Assembly (NCBI RefSeq): GCF_026130605.1
Contig: NZ_JANFAU010000004.1
Location: 1-64,000 of the forward strand
Reading direction: 5' to 3'
Length of the DNA stretch: 64,000 nucleotides
Origin: Sphingomonas lycopersici
Lineage (GTDB): Bacteria; Pseudomonadota; Alphaproteobacteria; Sphingomonadales; Sphingomonadaceae
The notes beneath the pieces were generated by a model. It was not told the DNA's origin, did not search any database, and saw nothing but the letters and a program-made list of their open reading frames with translations. The position numbers were made by a program, and so were the translations under genes. Each line of letters opens with the position of its first letter. Position 1 is the stretch's first letter. Positions 28,629 to 37,471 of the stretch are shown in pieces.

Positions 28629-29338
28629 GCGACACCTCCGAACAGACCATCGCCGCCGCGCGCGCTGCCTACGAGCGGATCACCGGCGCGCGCTACGACG
28701 CGGGCTATATGCTGCGCCGGCGGCGTGACTCCGGGGTGCAGCGGCTCGGGAAACGGCTGGCGCGGATCGCGATCGCCGATGCGGCGATCCTCGTTGCGGC
28801 GGTGGTGATCGGGCTGATCATCCCGCTCGGCATCATGGGGGCCACCGCGGTGATGGCGCTGCTGCTCGCCGCGACGGTGACGCTGGCGATCTGGCCGCCC
28901 GACGCGCCGGTCGCGCCCGAGCGGCTGCGCCAGGCGGATATCCGCGCCTTGCCGACGCAGACCGCGCGCTGGCTCGATTCGCAGCGCGCCGCCCTCCCTG
29001 CGCCTGCGGTGGCGGTGGCCGACCGGATCGGGGTGCGGCTCGATACGCTCGGCGCGCAGCTCGCCGGGCTGAACGAAGAGACCCCCGCGACCGGCGAAAT
29101 CCGCCGGCTGGTCGGCGAGCAATTGCCCGAATTCGTCCGCGATTATCAGCGCGTCCCGCGCGAGCTGCGCGGCACCCCGCGCAACGGCAAGACCCCCGAC
29201 CGCCAGCTCACCGACGGGCTTGAACTGATCGAGCGCCAGATCGGGCAAATGTCCGAAGAACTGGCGCAGGGCGACCTCGATTCGCTCGCGACGCGCGGGC
29301 GCTATCTCGAGGTCAAATATCGCGGCGACGAGGGTTAA
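28625..29338 (+). CDS. XpaC-like membrane protein
   Basis: A 237-residue protein with two adjacent hydrophobic segments (about residues 47-88) after a basic N-terminal region and a soluble helical C-terminal half. Its place directly after telA and this layout match the XpaC/halogen-hydrolase-like family (PF10112) that pairs with TelA in many bacteria; the old name does not prove enzyme activity. GTG start overlapping the telA stop. Assignment rests mostly on context and topology. Confidence 0.75.
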   Translation: MSDTSEQTIAAARAAYERITGARYDAGYMLRRRRDSGVQRLGKRLARIAIADAAILVAAVVIGLIIPLGIMGATAVMALLLAATVTLAIWPPDAPVAPERLRQADIRALPTQTARWLDSQRAALPAPAVAVADRIGVRLDTLGAQLAGLNEETPATGEIRRLVGEQLPEFVRDYQRVPRELRGTPRNGKTPDRQLTDGLELIERQIGQMSEELAQGDLDSLATRGRYLEVKYRGDEG

Positions 29339-29345
29339 CCCTAGC

Positions 29346-29375
29346 ACCGTCACCCGGCCTTGAGCCAGGGTGACG
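29346..29375. repeat. Short palindrome (family C remnant)
   Basis: GTCACCCGGCCTTGAGCC followed by AGGGTGACGG resembles a family C element with the central part missing. It separates the xpaC-like gene from the phosphatase gene. Confidence 0.55.
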
Positions 29376-29405
29376 GGGGACGTCCGATCGGCTAGCGCGG
29401 CCAGC

Positions 29406-30185
29406 ATGAGCGATCGCGTGCTGAACTTCGAGGGCATCCACAATTTCCGCGACTATGGCGGCTATGACACCCCCGTCGGCCGGCTGCGCACCGGTCTGCT
29501 GTGGCGCTCCGGCCAGCACGGCGCGGCGACCGCAGCCGATCTCGCGAGCCTCGCCGACCTCCGCATTAGCACCGTGATCGACCTGCGCGGCGACAGCGAG
29601 CGGGCGCTAGCACCGTGCCTGCGTCACGACGGCTTCGACGGCCTGGTGCTGTTCGCGCCGGGCGAGACCGCCGGGATCGAACTCGCCCCGCATGAAGAGG
29701 CCGGGCGCGGCATCACCACCGCTGCCGAAGCGCGTGGGGCGATGACCCGGCTTTATGCCGCGATGCCCTATCGCCCGATCCTGGTCCGCTCGCTGACGCT
29801 TTTTTTCGAGGCGCTGGCGACGCGCGACGGCGCCAGCCTGTTGCATTGCCTCGCCGGCAAGGATCGCACCGGGCTGGCGGCGGCGCTGCTCCACCGGCTG
29901 CTCGGCGTCCACGCGGACGATGTGATGGCGGACTATCTGCTCACCAACACCGCCGGCGACCCCGGGCGCCGCATCGCCAGCGCCGCCGCATCGATCCGCG
30001 AACGCTACGGCCCGCAGATGAGCGACGAGGCGATCGTCGCGCTGATGTCGGTCGAGGCGGATTACCTCCGCACCGCCTTCGCTGCGATCGACGAGCGGCA
30101 CGGCGGGGTCGAGGCCTATGCGGCGGAGGTGCTGGGGGTCGATGCGGCACGGCGCCAGGCGATTGCGGCGCGGTTGGTGGCCTAA
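29406..30185 (+). CDS. Tyrosine/lipid phosphatase, PtpB-like
   Basis: A 259-residue CX5R phosphatase. The P-loop HCLAGKDRTG (C148, R154) has the Lys-Asp of the tyrosine phosphatase/phosphoinositide group (Y_phosphatase3, MptpB-like), and the N-terminal NFRDYGGY motif is typical. ATG at 29406 chosen for the conserved N-terminus; an upstream frame start at 29370 lies in repeat DNA. It is 67 bases after the xpaC-like gene, so may share transcription. Substrate unknown. Confidence 0.88.
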   Translation: MSDRVLNFEGIHNFRDYGGYDTPVGRLRTGLLWRSGQHGAATAADLASLADLRISTVIDLRGDSERALAPCLRHDGFDGLVLFAPGETAGIELAPHEEAGRGITTAAEARGAMTRLYAAMPYRPILVRSLTLFFEALATRDGASLLHCLAGKDRTGLAAALLHRLLGVHADDVMADYLLTNTAGDPGRRIASAAASIRERYGPQMSDEAIVALMSVEADYLRTAFAAIDERHGGVEAYAAEVLGVDAARRQAIAARLVA

Positions 30186-30190
30186 CCCCT

Positions 30191-30274
30191 CCCGTTCGCC
30201 CTGAGCTTGTCGCACGGCGGCCCTTCTTTCTCTCGAAGAAAGTGCAGGGCTTGGATGAGCTCAGCCCGAACGGG
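30191..30274. repeat. Intergenic palindrome, family A copy 4
   Basis: CCCGTTCGCCCTGAGCTTGTCG at the left and GAGCTCAGCCCGAACGGG at the right, with partly diverged inner arms (CACGGCGG where others read AAGGGC). Lies between the convergent phosphatase and mntH genes. Confidence 0.75.
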
Positions 30275-30289
30275 GATAGGGAACGTCTC

Positions 30290-31603
30290 CTAACCGAACG
30301 CCACGCCCCACAGCAGGATCGCGTTCAACGCCACGATCAGCGCCGCGATCACCCACGCCAGCGCCGTCAGCCAACGCGGCGCGGCATGCGCGCCCATCAC
30401 CTTAGCGCTGCCGGTAAAGGCGACCAGCGGCACCACCGCAAAGGGTAATTGCAGGCTGAGGATCACCTGGCTGAGCAGCAGCAGCGGGGTCGCCCCGCGA
30501 TCCCCCGCCCAGGCGATCACCGCGACCGCCGGGACGATCGCCAGCGCGCGCGTCATCAGCCGCCTGAGCCACATCGGCAGCCGGAGATCGAGAAACCCCT
30601 CCATCACGATCTGCCCGGCCAACGTGCCGGTAACGGTGGAATTCTGCCCGCTCGCCAGCAGCGCGATCGCGAACACCGTGCTCGCCGCCCCGACCCCGAG
30701 CATCGGCGCGAGCAGGCGATGCGCCTCCTCGATCTCCGCCACCCCGGTGCGCCCCGCGACATGGAAGGTCGCCGCCGCCAGCACGAGGATCGCCGCGTTG
30801 ATGAAGAAGGCGAGCCCGAGCGAGACGGTCGAATCGACCGTGGCCAGCCGGATCGCGTCGCGTCGTTCGCGCTCGCTCTCGCCGAACGCGCGGGTCTGGA
30901 CGATCGCCGAGTGGAGATAGAGATTGTGCGGCATCACCGTCGCGCCGAGGATGCCGATCGCGATATAAAGCATCGCCGGATTGCGGACGATCTCGGCGGT
31001 CGGCACCAGCCCGGCCGCCGCGGCGCGCCAGTCCGGCCCGGCCCAGGCCAGTTCGAACGCGAAACAGCCGGCGATGACGATCAGCAGCGCGGCGATGAAC
31101 GCCTCGAGCCGGCGGAACCCGTAACGCTGCAGCGCGAGGATCAGGAACACATCGAGCGTGGTGACGCACACGCCGACGAGCAGCGGCATATTGAACAGCA
31201 ATTTCAAGGCAATCGCCGTGCCGAGCACCTCGGCGAGATCGCATGCGATGATCGCGATCTCGCACAATAGCCACAGGATCAGCGCCGGCCCGCGCCGGTA
31301 ATGGGCGCGGCATGCCTGGGCGAGATCGAGCCCGGCGCCGATCCCGAGCCGCGCCGCCAGCGCCTGCAGCACGATCGCCATCAGGTTGGAAAGCAGGATG
31401 ACCGAGAGCAAGGTATAGCCGAACGCCGACCCACCGGCGATGTCGGTCGCCCAGTTGCCCGGGTCCATATAGCCCACCGCGACGAGCCAGCCCGGCCCGA
31501 TGAAGGCGAGCAGCCGCCGCCAGAAACCGCCCCCGCGCGGCACGGCGATCGTGCCGTGGCTTTCGGGGAGCGAGCGCATCATGTCGGTGGCGGGCCGCGT
31601 CAT
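30290..31603 (-). CDS. mntH: Nramp-type divalent metal transporter
   Basis: A 437-residue inner-membrane proton-coupled Mn(II)/divalent metal importer with 11 helices. The metal-site motifs are present: DPGNWATD in helix 1 (about residue 46) and [10 protein letters not shown] in helix 6. The ATG at 31603 with GAGGCG upstream is preferred; an in-frame TTG at 31615 is possible. No obvious MntR or Fur box was recognised upstream. Monocistronic. Confidence 0.95.
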   Translation of the reverse strand: MTRPATDMMRSLPESHGTIAVPRGGGFWRRLLAFIGPGWLVAVGYMDPGNWATDIAGGSAFGYTLLSVILLSNLMAIVLQALAARLGIGAGLDLAQACRAHYRRGPALILWLLCEIAIIACDLAEVLGTAIALKLLFNMPLLVGVCVTTLDVFLILALQRYGFRRLEAFIAALLIVIAGCFAFELAWAGPDWRAAAAGLVPTAEIVRNPAMLYIAIGILGATVMPHNLYLHSAIVQTRAFGESERERRDAIRLATVDSTVSLGLAFFINAAILVLAAATFHVAGRTGVAEIEEAHRLLAPMLGVGAASTVFAIALLASGQNSTVTGTLAGQIVMEGFLDLRLPMWLRRLMTRALAIVPAVAVIAWAGDRGATPLLLLSQVILSLQLPFAVVPLVAFTGSAKVMGAHAAPRWLTALAWVIAALIVALNAILLWGVAFG

Positions 31604-31804
31604 CGCGCGCCTCAATGCGGGAGCGCGCGCGCGGGTTCAACCGCGATTGCGGGGGCTAACCGATATTCCGCACGCTGCCCGTGCGCTTTGAGCGAAAGAT
31701 GCGGGAGGGACCGTTGGAGCGCACGCCCTCAATCGGGATCGCTTGAGCTTCCACCCCGGCGCAGACCGCTTGTGCACCGCCGCCACGGGCGGCATCTTCG
31801 CGAC

Positions 31805-32227
31805 ATGACTCGCCCCACCCTGCCCGCCCTGATCGCCCCCCTGCTCCTCACGTTGCCGGGAGTGGCTCATGCCGCCGATCCGATTGCCGGCCGCTATCTG
31901 ACCGAGGACGGATCGGGCATCGTCGCGATCGGCGCCTGCGGCAAGGCGATGTGCGGCAAGCTCGCGACGATCGTGCGACCCACCCCCAACGGCTCGACCA
32001 CCGATGTGAAGAATCCCGACCCCGCGCTGCGCACGCGCCCGCTGCTCGGGATGCAGATCCTCAACGGCCTCACCGACAAGGGCGGCGACTGGCGCGGCGA
32101 AATCTACGACCCGCGCCGCGGCAAGACGTTCAAGTCGGTCGTCAGCCGTAACGCCGACGGCACGCTCAATGTGAAGGGTTGCCTCGCCTTTATCTGCCAG
32201 ACGCAGCTCTGGCGCCCGGCGCGGTAA
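31805..32227 (+). CDS. DUF2147 exported protein (paralogue 1)
   Basis: A 140-residue protein: signal peptide (residues 1-23, cleavage after AHA), then the DUF2147 domain starting PIAGRYLTEDGSG, with CGKAMCGKL and the terminal KGCLAFICQTQLWRP. The domain is a small beta-sandwich of unknown function, often periplasmic. The four cysteines may form two disulfides. A second member is at 39859-40272. No clear Shine-Dalgarno site precedes the ATG at 31805. Confidence 0.88.
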   Translation: MTRPTLPALIAPLLLTLPGVAHAADPIAGRYLTEDGSGIVAIGACGKAMCGKLATIVRPTPNGSTTDVKNPDPALRTRPLLGMQILNGLTDKGGDWRGEIYDPRRGKTFKSVVSRNADGTLNVKGCLAFICQTQLWRPAR

Positions 32228-32241
32228 CGCTCTCTCCTTCT

Positions 32242-32265
32242 CCCCTCCCTTGAACAAGGGAGGGG
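32242..32265. terminator. Hairpin between convergent genes (family E)
   Basis: CCCCTCCCTT-GAAC-AAGGGAGGGG is a perfect 10-bp stem 15 bases past the DUF2147 stop and 42 bases from the end of the convergent glycosylase gene. Confidence 0.6.
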
Positions 32266-32306
32266 AACAAGAAGAGGTCTCACGCCCCGTCACACCGGCG
32301 TCCCCT

Positions 32307-32936
32307 TCACACCGGCGCCGCGTCGATTCCCGCGCCGTAATGATGCCAGGTGAAGATCGCGGCCGCGCCGCGATGCGGGCGCCACGCCTCGGCGAGCTCG
32401 CGGGTCAGCTTCTCGCTCGGCCGCGTCTCGTGGCCCAGGATGCGCCCGACCTCGATCTGCACCGCCAGATCGCCCGCCGGCCAGATATCCGCCCGCCCCT
32501 CGGCAAACAGCAGATAGATTTCGGCCGACCAGCGCCCGATGCCCTTCACCCGGGTGAGGCTGGCGATCGCCTCCTCGTCCGCTGCCGGGAGCGCGTCCAG
32601 GTCGAGCCGGCCGCTCAGCACCTCCTCCGCCAGGCTGCGCGCATAACCCGATTTCTGCCGCGAAAAGCCGCAGGCGCGCAGATCCTCGTCGCTGGCGCGC
32701 GCGATCACCGCGGGATCGGTCGGATCGCCGATCTGAGCCTCCAGCTTGCGCCACACCGCGTCCGCCGCCTTCACGCTCACCTGCTGGCCGACGATCGTGC
32801 GCAACAAAGTAACATAACCACGCGCGCGGATGCGCGGTGCCGGATAGCCGACCCGCGCCACCGCGACCGCGAATTTCGGTTCGATTGCGCCTAGTGCATC
32901 AATCCCCGAACGAAGCTGCGCTTCGCTCAGCCCCAT
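32307..32936 (-). CDS. DNA-3-methyladenine glycosylase II, AlkA-like
   Basis: A 209-residue HhH-GPD base-excision glycosylase. The helix-hairpin-helix [15 protein letters not shown] (about 130-144) is followed by the catalytic aspartate D156 in [10 protein letters not shown]. No iron-sulfur cysteine cluster at the C-terminus, so it is AlkA/MAG-like rather than Nth/MutY. It lacks the N-terminal AlkA domain of the E. coli enzyme, giving the short single-domain form. Start at 32936, divergent from the ferredoxin gene with 66 bases between starts. Confidence 0.9.
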   Translation of the reverse strand: MGLSEAQLRSGIDALGAIEPKFAVAVARVGYPAPRIRARGYVTLLRTIVGQQVSVKAADAVWRKLEAQIGDPTDPAVIARASDEDLRACGFSRQKSGYARSLAEEVLSGRLDLDALPAADEEAIASLTRVKGIGRWSAEIYLLFAEGRADIWPAGDLAVQIEVGRILGHETRPSEKLTRELAEAWRPHRGAAAIFTWHHYGAGIDAAPV

Positions 32937-33002
32937 TGCAGGCTCGCGCGAAGGCAGGCATGGGGCGATGCGAATCTGATGGGATTTTGCACGGAGACCA
33001 TA

Positions 33003-33320
33003 ATGCCCAAGCTTATCGTCGTAACGCGGGATGGGGAAGAACGCGCGCTGGACGGCGAGGCAGGCCTGTCTGTGATGGAAGTGATCCGCGACGGCGGCAT
33101 CGATGAAATCCTGGCATTGTGCGGCGGTTGCTGCAGCTGCGCGACCTGCCACATCCATGTCGACCCGGAATTTGCGGCCAAACTGCCGCCGATGAGCGAG
33201 GACGAGAACGACCTGCTCGATTCATCGAGCGACCGCGACGAAACCTCGCGCCTGTCGTGCCAGATTCCGTTCAGCGACGCGCTGGACGGGATGAAGGTGC
33301 GAATCGCCGAAGAAGATTGA
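33003..33320 (+). CDS. [2Fe-2S] ferredoxin, adrenodoxin type
   Basis: A 105-residue plant/vertebrate-type ferredoxin with ligands C40, C46, C49 (pattern Cx5Cx2C) and the fourth in SRLSCQIPF near residue 86. The C-terminal part ([20 protein letters not shown]) is typical of adrenodoxin/FdxB-like electron donors, e.g. to cytochromes P450 or hydroxylases. No such partner is adjacent. The ATG at 33003 has GGAGA upstream. An extra pair of cysteines (C43, C44) in the loop is normal in this group. Confidence 0.92.
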   Translation: MPKLIVVTRDGEERALDGEAGLSVMEVIRDGGIDEILALCGGCCSCATCHIHVDPEFAAKLPPMSEDENDLLDSSSDRDETSRLSCQIPFSDALDGMKVRIAEED

Positions 33321-33329
33321 TCCTACGCA

Positions 33330-33415
33330 CCGCCCCGGCGCAGGCCGGGGTCCAGCATCGGGCCGGTAGCGACCGGGCCCCGGCCCGCGCCGGGCCGGTT
33401 TCGGGCCCGCGCTAG
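33330..33415. repeat. GC-rich palindromic stretch after the ferredoxin gene
   Basis: CCCCGGCGCAGGCCGGGG and a following CCGGCCCGCGCCGGGCCGG block form back-to-back hairpins. Likely terminator or repeat debris. Confidence 0.5.
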
Positions 33416-33461
33416 GGCCGATCGGCATCCAGTTATTTCGCCTGGGATGCCCACCCCCCTC

Positions 33462-33556
33462 CGTCACCCCGGCCTCCATCGGGAGGCAAGCGCGGAGCAA
33501 GAGGTTCTTACCATAGAGCGTGCCGCACGATGGACCCGGCTCAAGGCCGGGGTGAC
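33462..33556. repeat. Intergenic palindrome, family C copy
   Basis: Left CGTCACCCCGGCCTCCATCG and right CGGCTCAAGGCCGGGGTGAC are diverged complements around a 50-base centre. With the preceding GC-rich block it accounts for most of the 273-base gap before rlmB. Confidence 0.7.
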
Positions 33557-33593
33557 AGTTTGCGAGGCTCGAACGGCTGAATGTCGACCGGCC

Positions 33594-34343
33594 TCAGCCC
33601 CGCGCCGCCGCCGCATAGAGCGCGATCGCCGCGGCATTGGAGACGTTGAGGCTCTCCACCTTGGGCGAGATCGGCAGCTTGGCGAGCTGGTCGCAATGCG
33701 CCTCGGTATTCTGCCGCATCCCCTCGCCCTCCGCGCCGAGCACGATCGCGACGCGCGCCTCGCCCATCGCCTCGGCGAGATTGAGCGCGGCATGGCCGGT
33801 CAGCCCGATCCGCCAGAAGCCCGCCTCCGCGATCTCATCGAGCGCGCGCGACAGATTGACCACGCGCACCCACGGCACCGTTTCCAGCGCGCCCGACGCC
33901 GCCCGCGCCAGCGCGCCCGATTCGGGCGGCGCGTGGCGATCCTGGGTGACGATGCCGAGCGCGTCGAACGCCGCCGCCGAGCGCAGGATCGCGCCGACAT
34001 TGTGCGGATCGGTCACCTGATCGAGCACCACCAGCGGGCGGCGATCGTCGCGTCCCTGCTCGATCAGGTCGCCGAGCCAGATTTCCTCGAGCGGATCGAC
34101 TTCCGCCACCAGCCCCTGATGCGGCGCGTCATTGGGCACCATCCGCCCCAGATCGGCGACATCGGCATAGACCACCGGCAGGACCGAGGGCAGCGACAGC
34201 GCGGCAAGCGCCTCGCGCGTGCCCCACAATTTGCGCACGTTGCGCTCGGGGTTGGCCAGCGCGGCGATGACGGCATGGCGCCCCCAGAAACGCGGGCGGC
34301 TGCCGGGGGGCTGCGAGGGGCGGTGGCTGCGACGGGCCATCAT
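33594..34343 (-). CDS. rlmB: 23S rRNA (guanosine-2'-O)-methyltransferase RlmB-type
   Basis: A 249-residue SpoU/TrmH-family SPOUT methyltransferase. An N-terminal substrate-binding domain (FWGRHAVIAALANPERNVRK) precedes the knotted catalytic domain with VLDQVTDPHNVGAILRSAAA, IVLGAEGEGMRQ and LPISPKVESLNVSNAAAIAL, which are SpoU motifs 1-3. The N-terminal domain fits RlmB (methylates G2251 of 23S rRNA) rather than TrmH. It lies head-to-head with tRNA-Tyr. Confidence 0.9.
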   Translation of the reverse strand: MMARRSHRPSQPPGSRPRFWGRHAVIAALANPERNVRKLWGTREALAALSLPSVLPVVYADVADLGRMVPNDAPHQGLVAEVDPLEEIWLGDLIEQGRDDRRPLVVLDQVTDPHNVGAILRSAAAFDALGIVTQDRHAPPESGALARAASGALETVPWVRVVNLSRALDEIAEAGFWRIGLTGHAALNLAEAMGEARVAIVLGAEGEGMRQNTEAHCDQLAKLPISPKVESLNVSNAAAIALYAAAARG

Positions 34344-34523
34344 TCAATTCCGGACAAACGAAGGGACAGATGCCCGCGATTTGATCGGCCGCGGCGTGCG
34401 CGGCAAGTTTTTTCGGCTCGCCCGCCGCATGATGAACAAAATGCGACATCATCGACATGAGCGCGTTGACACCGCCCGCCTGCTTCGGCATTGGGCGCCC
34501 TCGCTTTGACGAAGCGGCCCTGT

Positions 34524-34609
34524 GGAAGGGTGGCCGAGTGGTTAAAGGCAGCAGACTGTAAATCTGCCCACGCAAGTGTACGCTGGTTCGAATCCAGCCC
34601 CTTCCACCA
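34524..34609 (+). tRNA. tRNA-Tyr (anticodon GTA)
   Basis: An 86-base class II tRNA. Acceptor GGAAGGG (34524-34530) pairs with CCCTTCC (34599-34605), discriminator A, encoded CCA at 34607-34609. D arm has GGTTAAAGGC, the anticodon loop ACTGTAAAT carries GTA at 34558-34560, a long variable arm is present and the T loop is GGTTCGAATCC. All fit tRNA-Tyr. Confidence 0.97.
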
Positions 34610-34633
34610 CCAGCCGCTGCGGCGGCCAGCGTG

Positions 34634-35770
34634 TCAGCGCATTGGGCGGAACCCGGCGCGCACCTCCTCGACAAACAGCCCGGGTTGCTCGAACGCCGCG
34701 AAATGACCGCCGCGCGCGGGCTCGCCCCAATGGACGATATGGGGGTAGCGCCGCTCCGCCCAGCGCCGCGAGGCACGCAAGATCTCCTTGGGAAACAGGC
34801 TGCACGCCACCGGCACCTCGACCCGCGCCGCGGCGAAATCGCGAAAGCTCTCCCAATAGAGCCGCGCCGCCGAGGCGGCGGTGCCGGGCAGCCAGTAGAG
34901 CATGATATTGTCGATGATCTCGTCGAGCGTCAGCACATTGAGCGGGTCGCCGTCGCAATCGGTCCAGGCGTGGAATTTCTCGAAGATCCACGCCGCCTGC
35001 CCCGCGGGCGAATCGACCAGCGCGTAGCCCAATGTCTGCGGGCGCGTCGCCTGCTGCTGGGCATAGCCGTTGCCGTCGGTCATGTAGCGCTGGAACGCCG
35101 CGAGCGCCGCCTGCTCCTCGGGGGTGGGATCGGCCATGTCCTCGGGGGTCGGCGGGGCGACGATCATGTTGACGTGGATCCCCGCCACCGCCGCGTCGCC
35201 GCTCGCGCCGATCGCCGAGGAGACCGCCGATCCCCAATCACCGCCTTGGGCGACGAAGCGATCGTAACCGAGCCGCTTCATCAGGGTGATCCACGCCGCC
35301 GCGATGCGCGGCACCGGCCAGCGATCCGCCGGGCGGTCGGAAAAGGCGTAGCCGGGGAGCGACGGCGCGACGATGTGGAAGGCATCGCGCGGATCCCCGC
35401 CGTGCGCCGCGGGATCGGTCAGCGGGCCGATCACCTTGAGGAACTCGACCACCGATCCCGGCCAGCCGTGGGTGATGATCAGCGGCAACGCATCGCGCTC
35501 GGGCGAGCGGACGTGGAGGAAATGGATTCCGGTGCCGTCGATCGTCGTGCGATATTGCCCCAGCGCGTTGAGCCGTGCCTCGCACGCGCGCCAGTCGTAG
35601 CGGTCGCGCCAATGCGCGACCAGCGCCTGCGCGCGATCGAGCGGAACGCCCTGCCCCCAATCGCCGACCGTCTCGCGCTCGGGCCAGCGGGTGTTGGCGA
35701 GCCGCACGCGGAGATCGTCCAGCGCAGCCTCCGGCACGTCGAGGTGGAAGGGGGTGATCGCCTCGCTCAT
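34634..35770 (-). CDS. Epoxide hydrolase, alpha/beta-hydrolase fold with N-terminal EHN domain
   Basis: A 378-residue enzyme of the microsomal-type epoxide hydrolase group. The EHN domain (residues 1-105; PFHLDVPEAALDDLRVRLAN) precedes the hydrolase core with oxyanion-hole HGWPGS (101-106), nucleophile D178 in QGGDWGSA, and the terminal catalytic histidine in RGGHFAAFEQP. Homologues hydrolyse epoxides to diols. The ATG at 35770 is chosen; frames extending upstream to 36142 run into the tRNA-Gly gene and are not real. Substrate unknown. Confidence 0.93.
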   Translation of the reverse strand: MSEAITPFHLDVPEAALDDLRVRLANTRWPERETVGDWGQGVPLDRAQALVAHWRDRYDWRACEARLNALGQYRTTIDGTGIHFLHVRSPERDALPLIITHGWPGSVVEFLKVIGPLTDPAAHGGDPRDAFHIVAPSLPGYAFSDRPADRWPVPRIAAAWITLMKRLGYDRFVAQGGDWGSAVSSAIGASGDAAVAGIHVNMIVAPPTPEDMADPTPEEQAALAAFQRYMTDGNGYAQQQATRPQTLGYALVDSPAGQAAWIFEKFHAWTDCDGDPLNVLTLDEIIDNIMLYWLPGTAASAARLYWESFRDFAAARVEVPVACSLFPKEILRASRRWAERRYPHIVHWGEPARGGHFAAFEQPGLFVEEVRAGFRPMR

Positions 35771-36051
35771 GATCCGCTCCGTGAACCGGGAGCGCAGCGT
35801 AACATGCGATCCGCACAAAGCTACGGCGCCCGGAAGATTAACTCCGTGCGCCGCAACCGGTGGGGTCAGGTCCCGGACGCACAATTCCTGACTATGGTTA
35901 AGGTTCCAAAAAGGATCCGAAGCCGCGCGCACGGCTTGCGCCGATGCGCGCCGCTGGTTATCTCGCACCCGCACCGTGTTGGCATTCCGACGGACATGAA
36001 GTTGGAATACCGGCCGGAGCCGCATAGAAAACCACGCGTTTTCAACGGTAT

Positions 36052-36125
36052 GCGGGTATAGCACAATGGTAGTGCAGCAGCCTTCCAAGCTGAATACACG
36101 GGTTCGATTCCCGTTACCCGCTCCA
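36052..36125 (+). tRNA. tRNA-Gly (anticodon TCC)
   Basis: A 74-base tRNA. Acceptor GCGGGTA (36052-36058) pairs with TACCCGC (36115-36121), discriminator T, encoded CCA 36123-36125. The anticodon loop CTTCCAA has TCC at 36084-36086, and the T arm reads ACGGGTTCGATTCCCGT. Nothing else is seen in the 281-base gap 35771-36051 before it. Confidence 0.97.
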
Positions 36126-36193
36126 CCCCTCCCCCCAGCCAAACCTCTGATCCTTCACGCGATCCTTACCATTCGCGTGGCAGGGGCGGCGCG

Positions 36194-37471
36194 ATGTATC
36201 TCGATCCAGCACTCGCCTCGGCCAATCGCGCCGATCCGCGCCCCGCCTCGGCGGTGTCGCGCGGCGTCGGGCTGGCCGGGCTCGCCGGGCTGGCGGGGTG
36301 GATCGCGGTGGCGCGACACTTCGGGATGGACGGCCCTTATGCCGCTTTGGTCGGGGTCGCCGCCTGCGGCGTGCCAATGGTGCTGTGGTCGCTGCTGGTC
36401 GACAAGGTGCACCGCCACCGCTCGACCGGGATCGACTGGCACATGCGGCGCCCGCTGCGCGCGACGATCGACATCAGCCTCGTCAAGCTCACCGGGCTAT
36501 GGGCAACCTGGGCGGCGATCACGCTGGCCTATGCCGTCGGGCGCTTCTACTGGCAGGGCAATTTCCAGTTCGCCATGTGGTGCCTCGAACGCGCCGCGCC
36601 GCCGCTGCTGGTGCTGTCGATCCCGTACACGATCTGGCTCGACCGCCGGCTGGTCGAACCGCGCGACGGCGCCTGGGCGCTCGGCGCGTGGCTGCTCGGG
36701 CAAGGCGCGCCGGATCGCGAGGCGATCTGGAACCACCTGCGTTCCTGGGCGGTGAAGGGCTTCTTCCTCGCCTTCATGCTCGCGATCGTCCCGTCGGGGT
36801 TCGGCGATTTCGTCCGCGCCGACCCGGCGGCGGTGCTCCGCGATCCGGTGGCGCTGGCCAATTGGCTGATCACCTTCATGTTCGTGGTCGACGTCGCCTT
36901 CGCCACCGTCGGCTATCTTCTCACGATGCGCCCGCTCGACGCGCATATCCGCACCGCGAACCCTTATGCCGCGGGCTGGACGGCGGCGCTGATCTGCTAT
37001 CCCCCGTTCATCCTGATGAACCCCGGCGGCCCGCTCGACTATCACCCCGGCACCGCCGACTGGACCGCGTGGCTCGCCGGCTATCCGATCGCGCTCGCAC
37101 TGGTCGGCGCGTTGCTGGTGGCGCTGACCGCGATCTACGCCTGGGCGACGGTGGCGTTCGGCCTGCGCTTCTCGAACCTCACCAACCGCGGCATCCTGAC
37201 CCACGGCCCCTATGCCTGGTCGCGCCACCCGGCCTATCTGTCGAAGAACCTGTTCTGGTGGCTCTCCACGCTGCCGATGCTGTCGACCGGCAGCCTGGTC
37301 GACGCGACGCGCGCGACCGTGCTGCTCGGCGTGGTCAGCGCAGTCTATTACTGGCGCGCGAAGACCGAGGAACGCCACCTCTCGGCCGACCCCGATTATC
37401 GCGCCTATGACGCGTGGATGACGCGCAACGCCCCGATCCCGCGCGCCTTCGCGTGGATCGCGGGGCGCTAG
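36194..37471 (+). CDS. Membrane protein with C-terminal ICMT/PEMT-like methyltransferase domain
   Basis: A 425-residue polytopic protein. The first 230 residues hold about six hydrophobic segments without a recognised family. The C-terminal third has the isoprenylcysteine carboxyl methyltransferase/phospholipid methyltransferase-type signature GPYAWSRHPAYLSKNLFWWL (about residue 340) and YYWRAKTEERHL (about 390). Such proteins methylate lipid-like substrates with SAM; the substrate here is unknown. Family members are usually near 200 residues, so the N-terminal extension is unusual. Its stop overlaps that of convergent gshA by 4 bases. Confidence 0.8.
   Translation: MYLDPALASANRADPRPASAVSRGVGLAGLAGLAGWIAVARHFGMDGPYAALVGVAACGVPMVLWSLLVDKVHRHRSTGIDWHMRRPLRATIDISLVKLTGLWATWAAITLAYAVGRFYWQGNFQFAMWCLERAAPPLLVLSIPYTIWLDRRLVEPRDGAWALGAWLLGQGAPDREAIWNHLRSWAVKGFFLAFMLAIVPSGFGDFVRADPAAVLRDPVALANWLITFMFVVDVAFATVGYLLTMRPLDAHIRTANPYAAGWTAALICYPPFILMNPGGPLDYHPGTADWTAWLAGYPIALALVGALLVALTAIYAWATVAFGLRFSNLTNRGILTHGPYAWSRHPAYLSKNLFWWLSTLPMLSTGSLVDATRATVLLGVVSAVYYWRAKTEERHLSADPDYRAYDAWMTRNAPIPRAFAWIAGR

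Noticed and set aside
31301..31804. Upstream extension of the DUF2147 frame
   Set aside because: It overlaps mntH in antisense; the signal peptide marks the start at 31805.
34634..36142. Longer epoxide hydrolase reading frame starting at 36142
   Set aside because: It would run through the tRNA-Gly gene; the conserved N-terminal domain starts at 35770.
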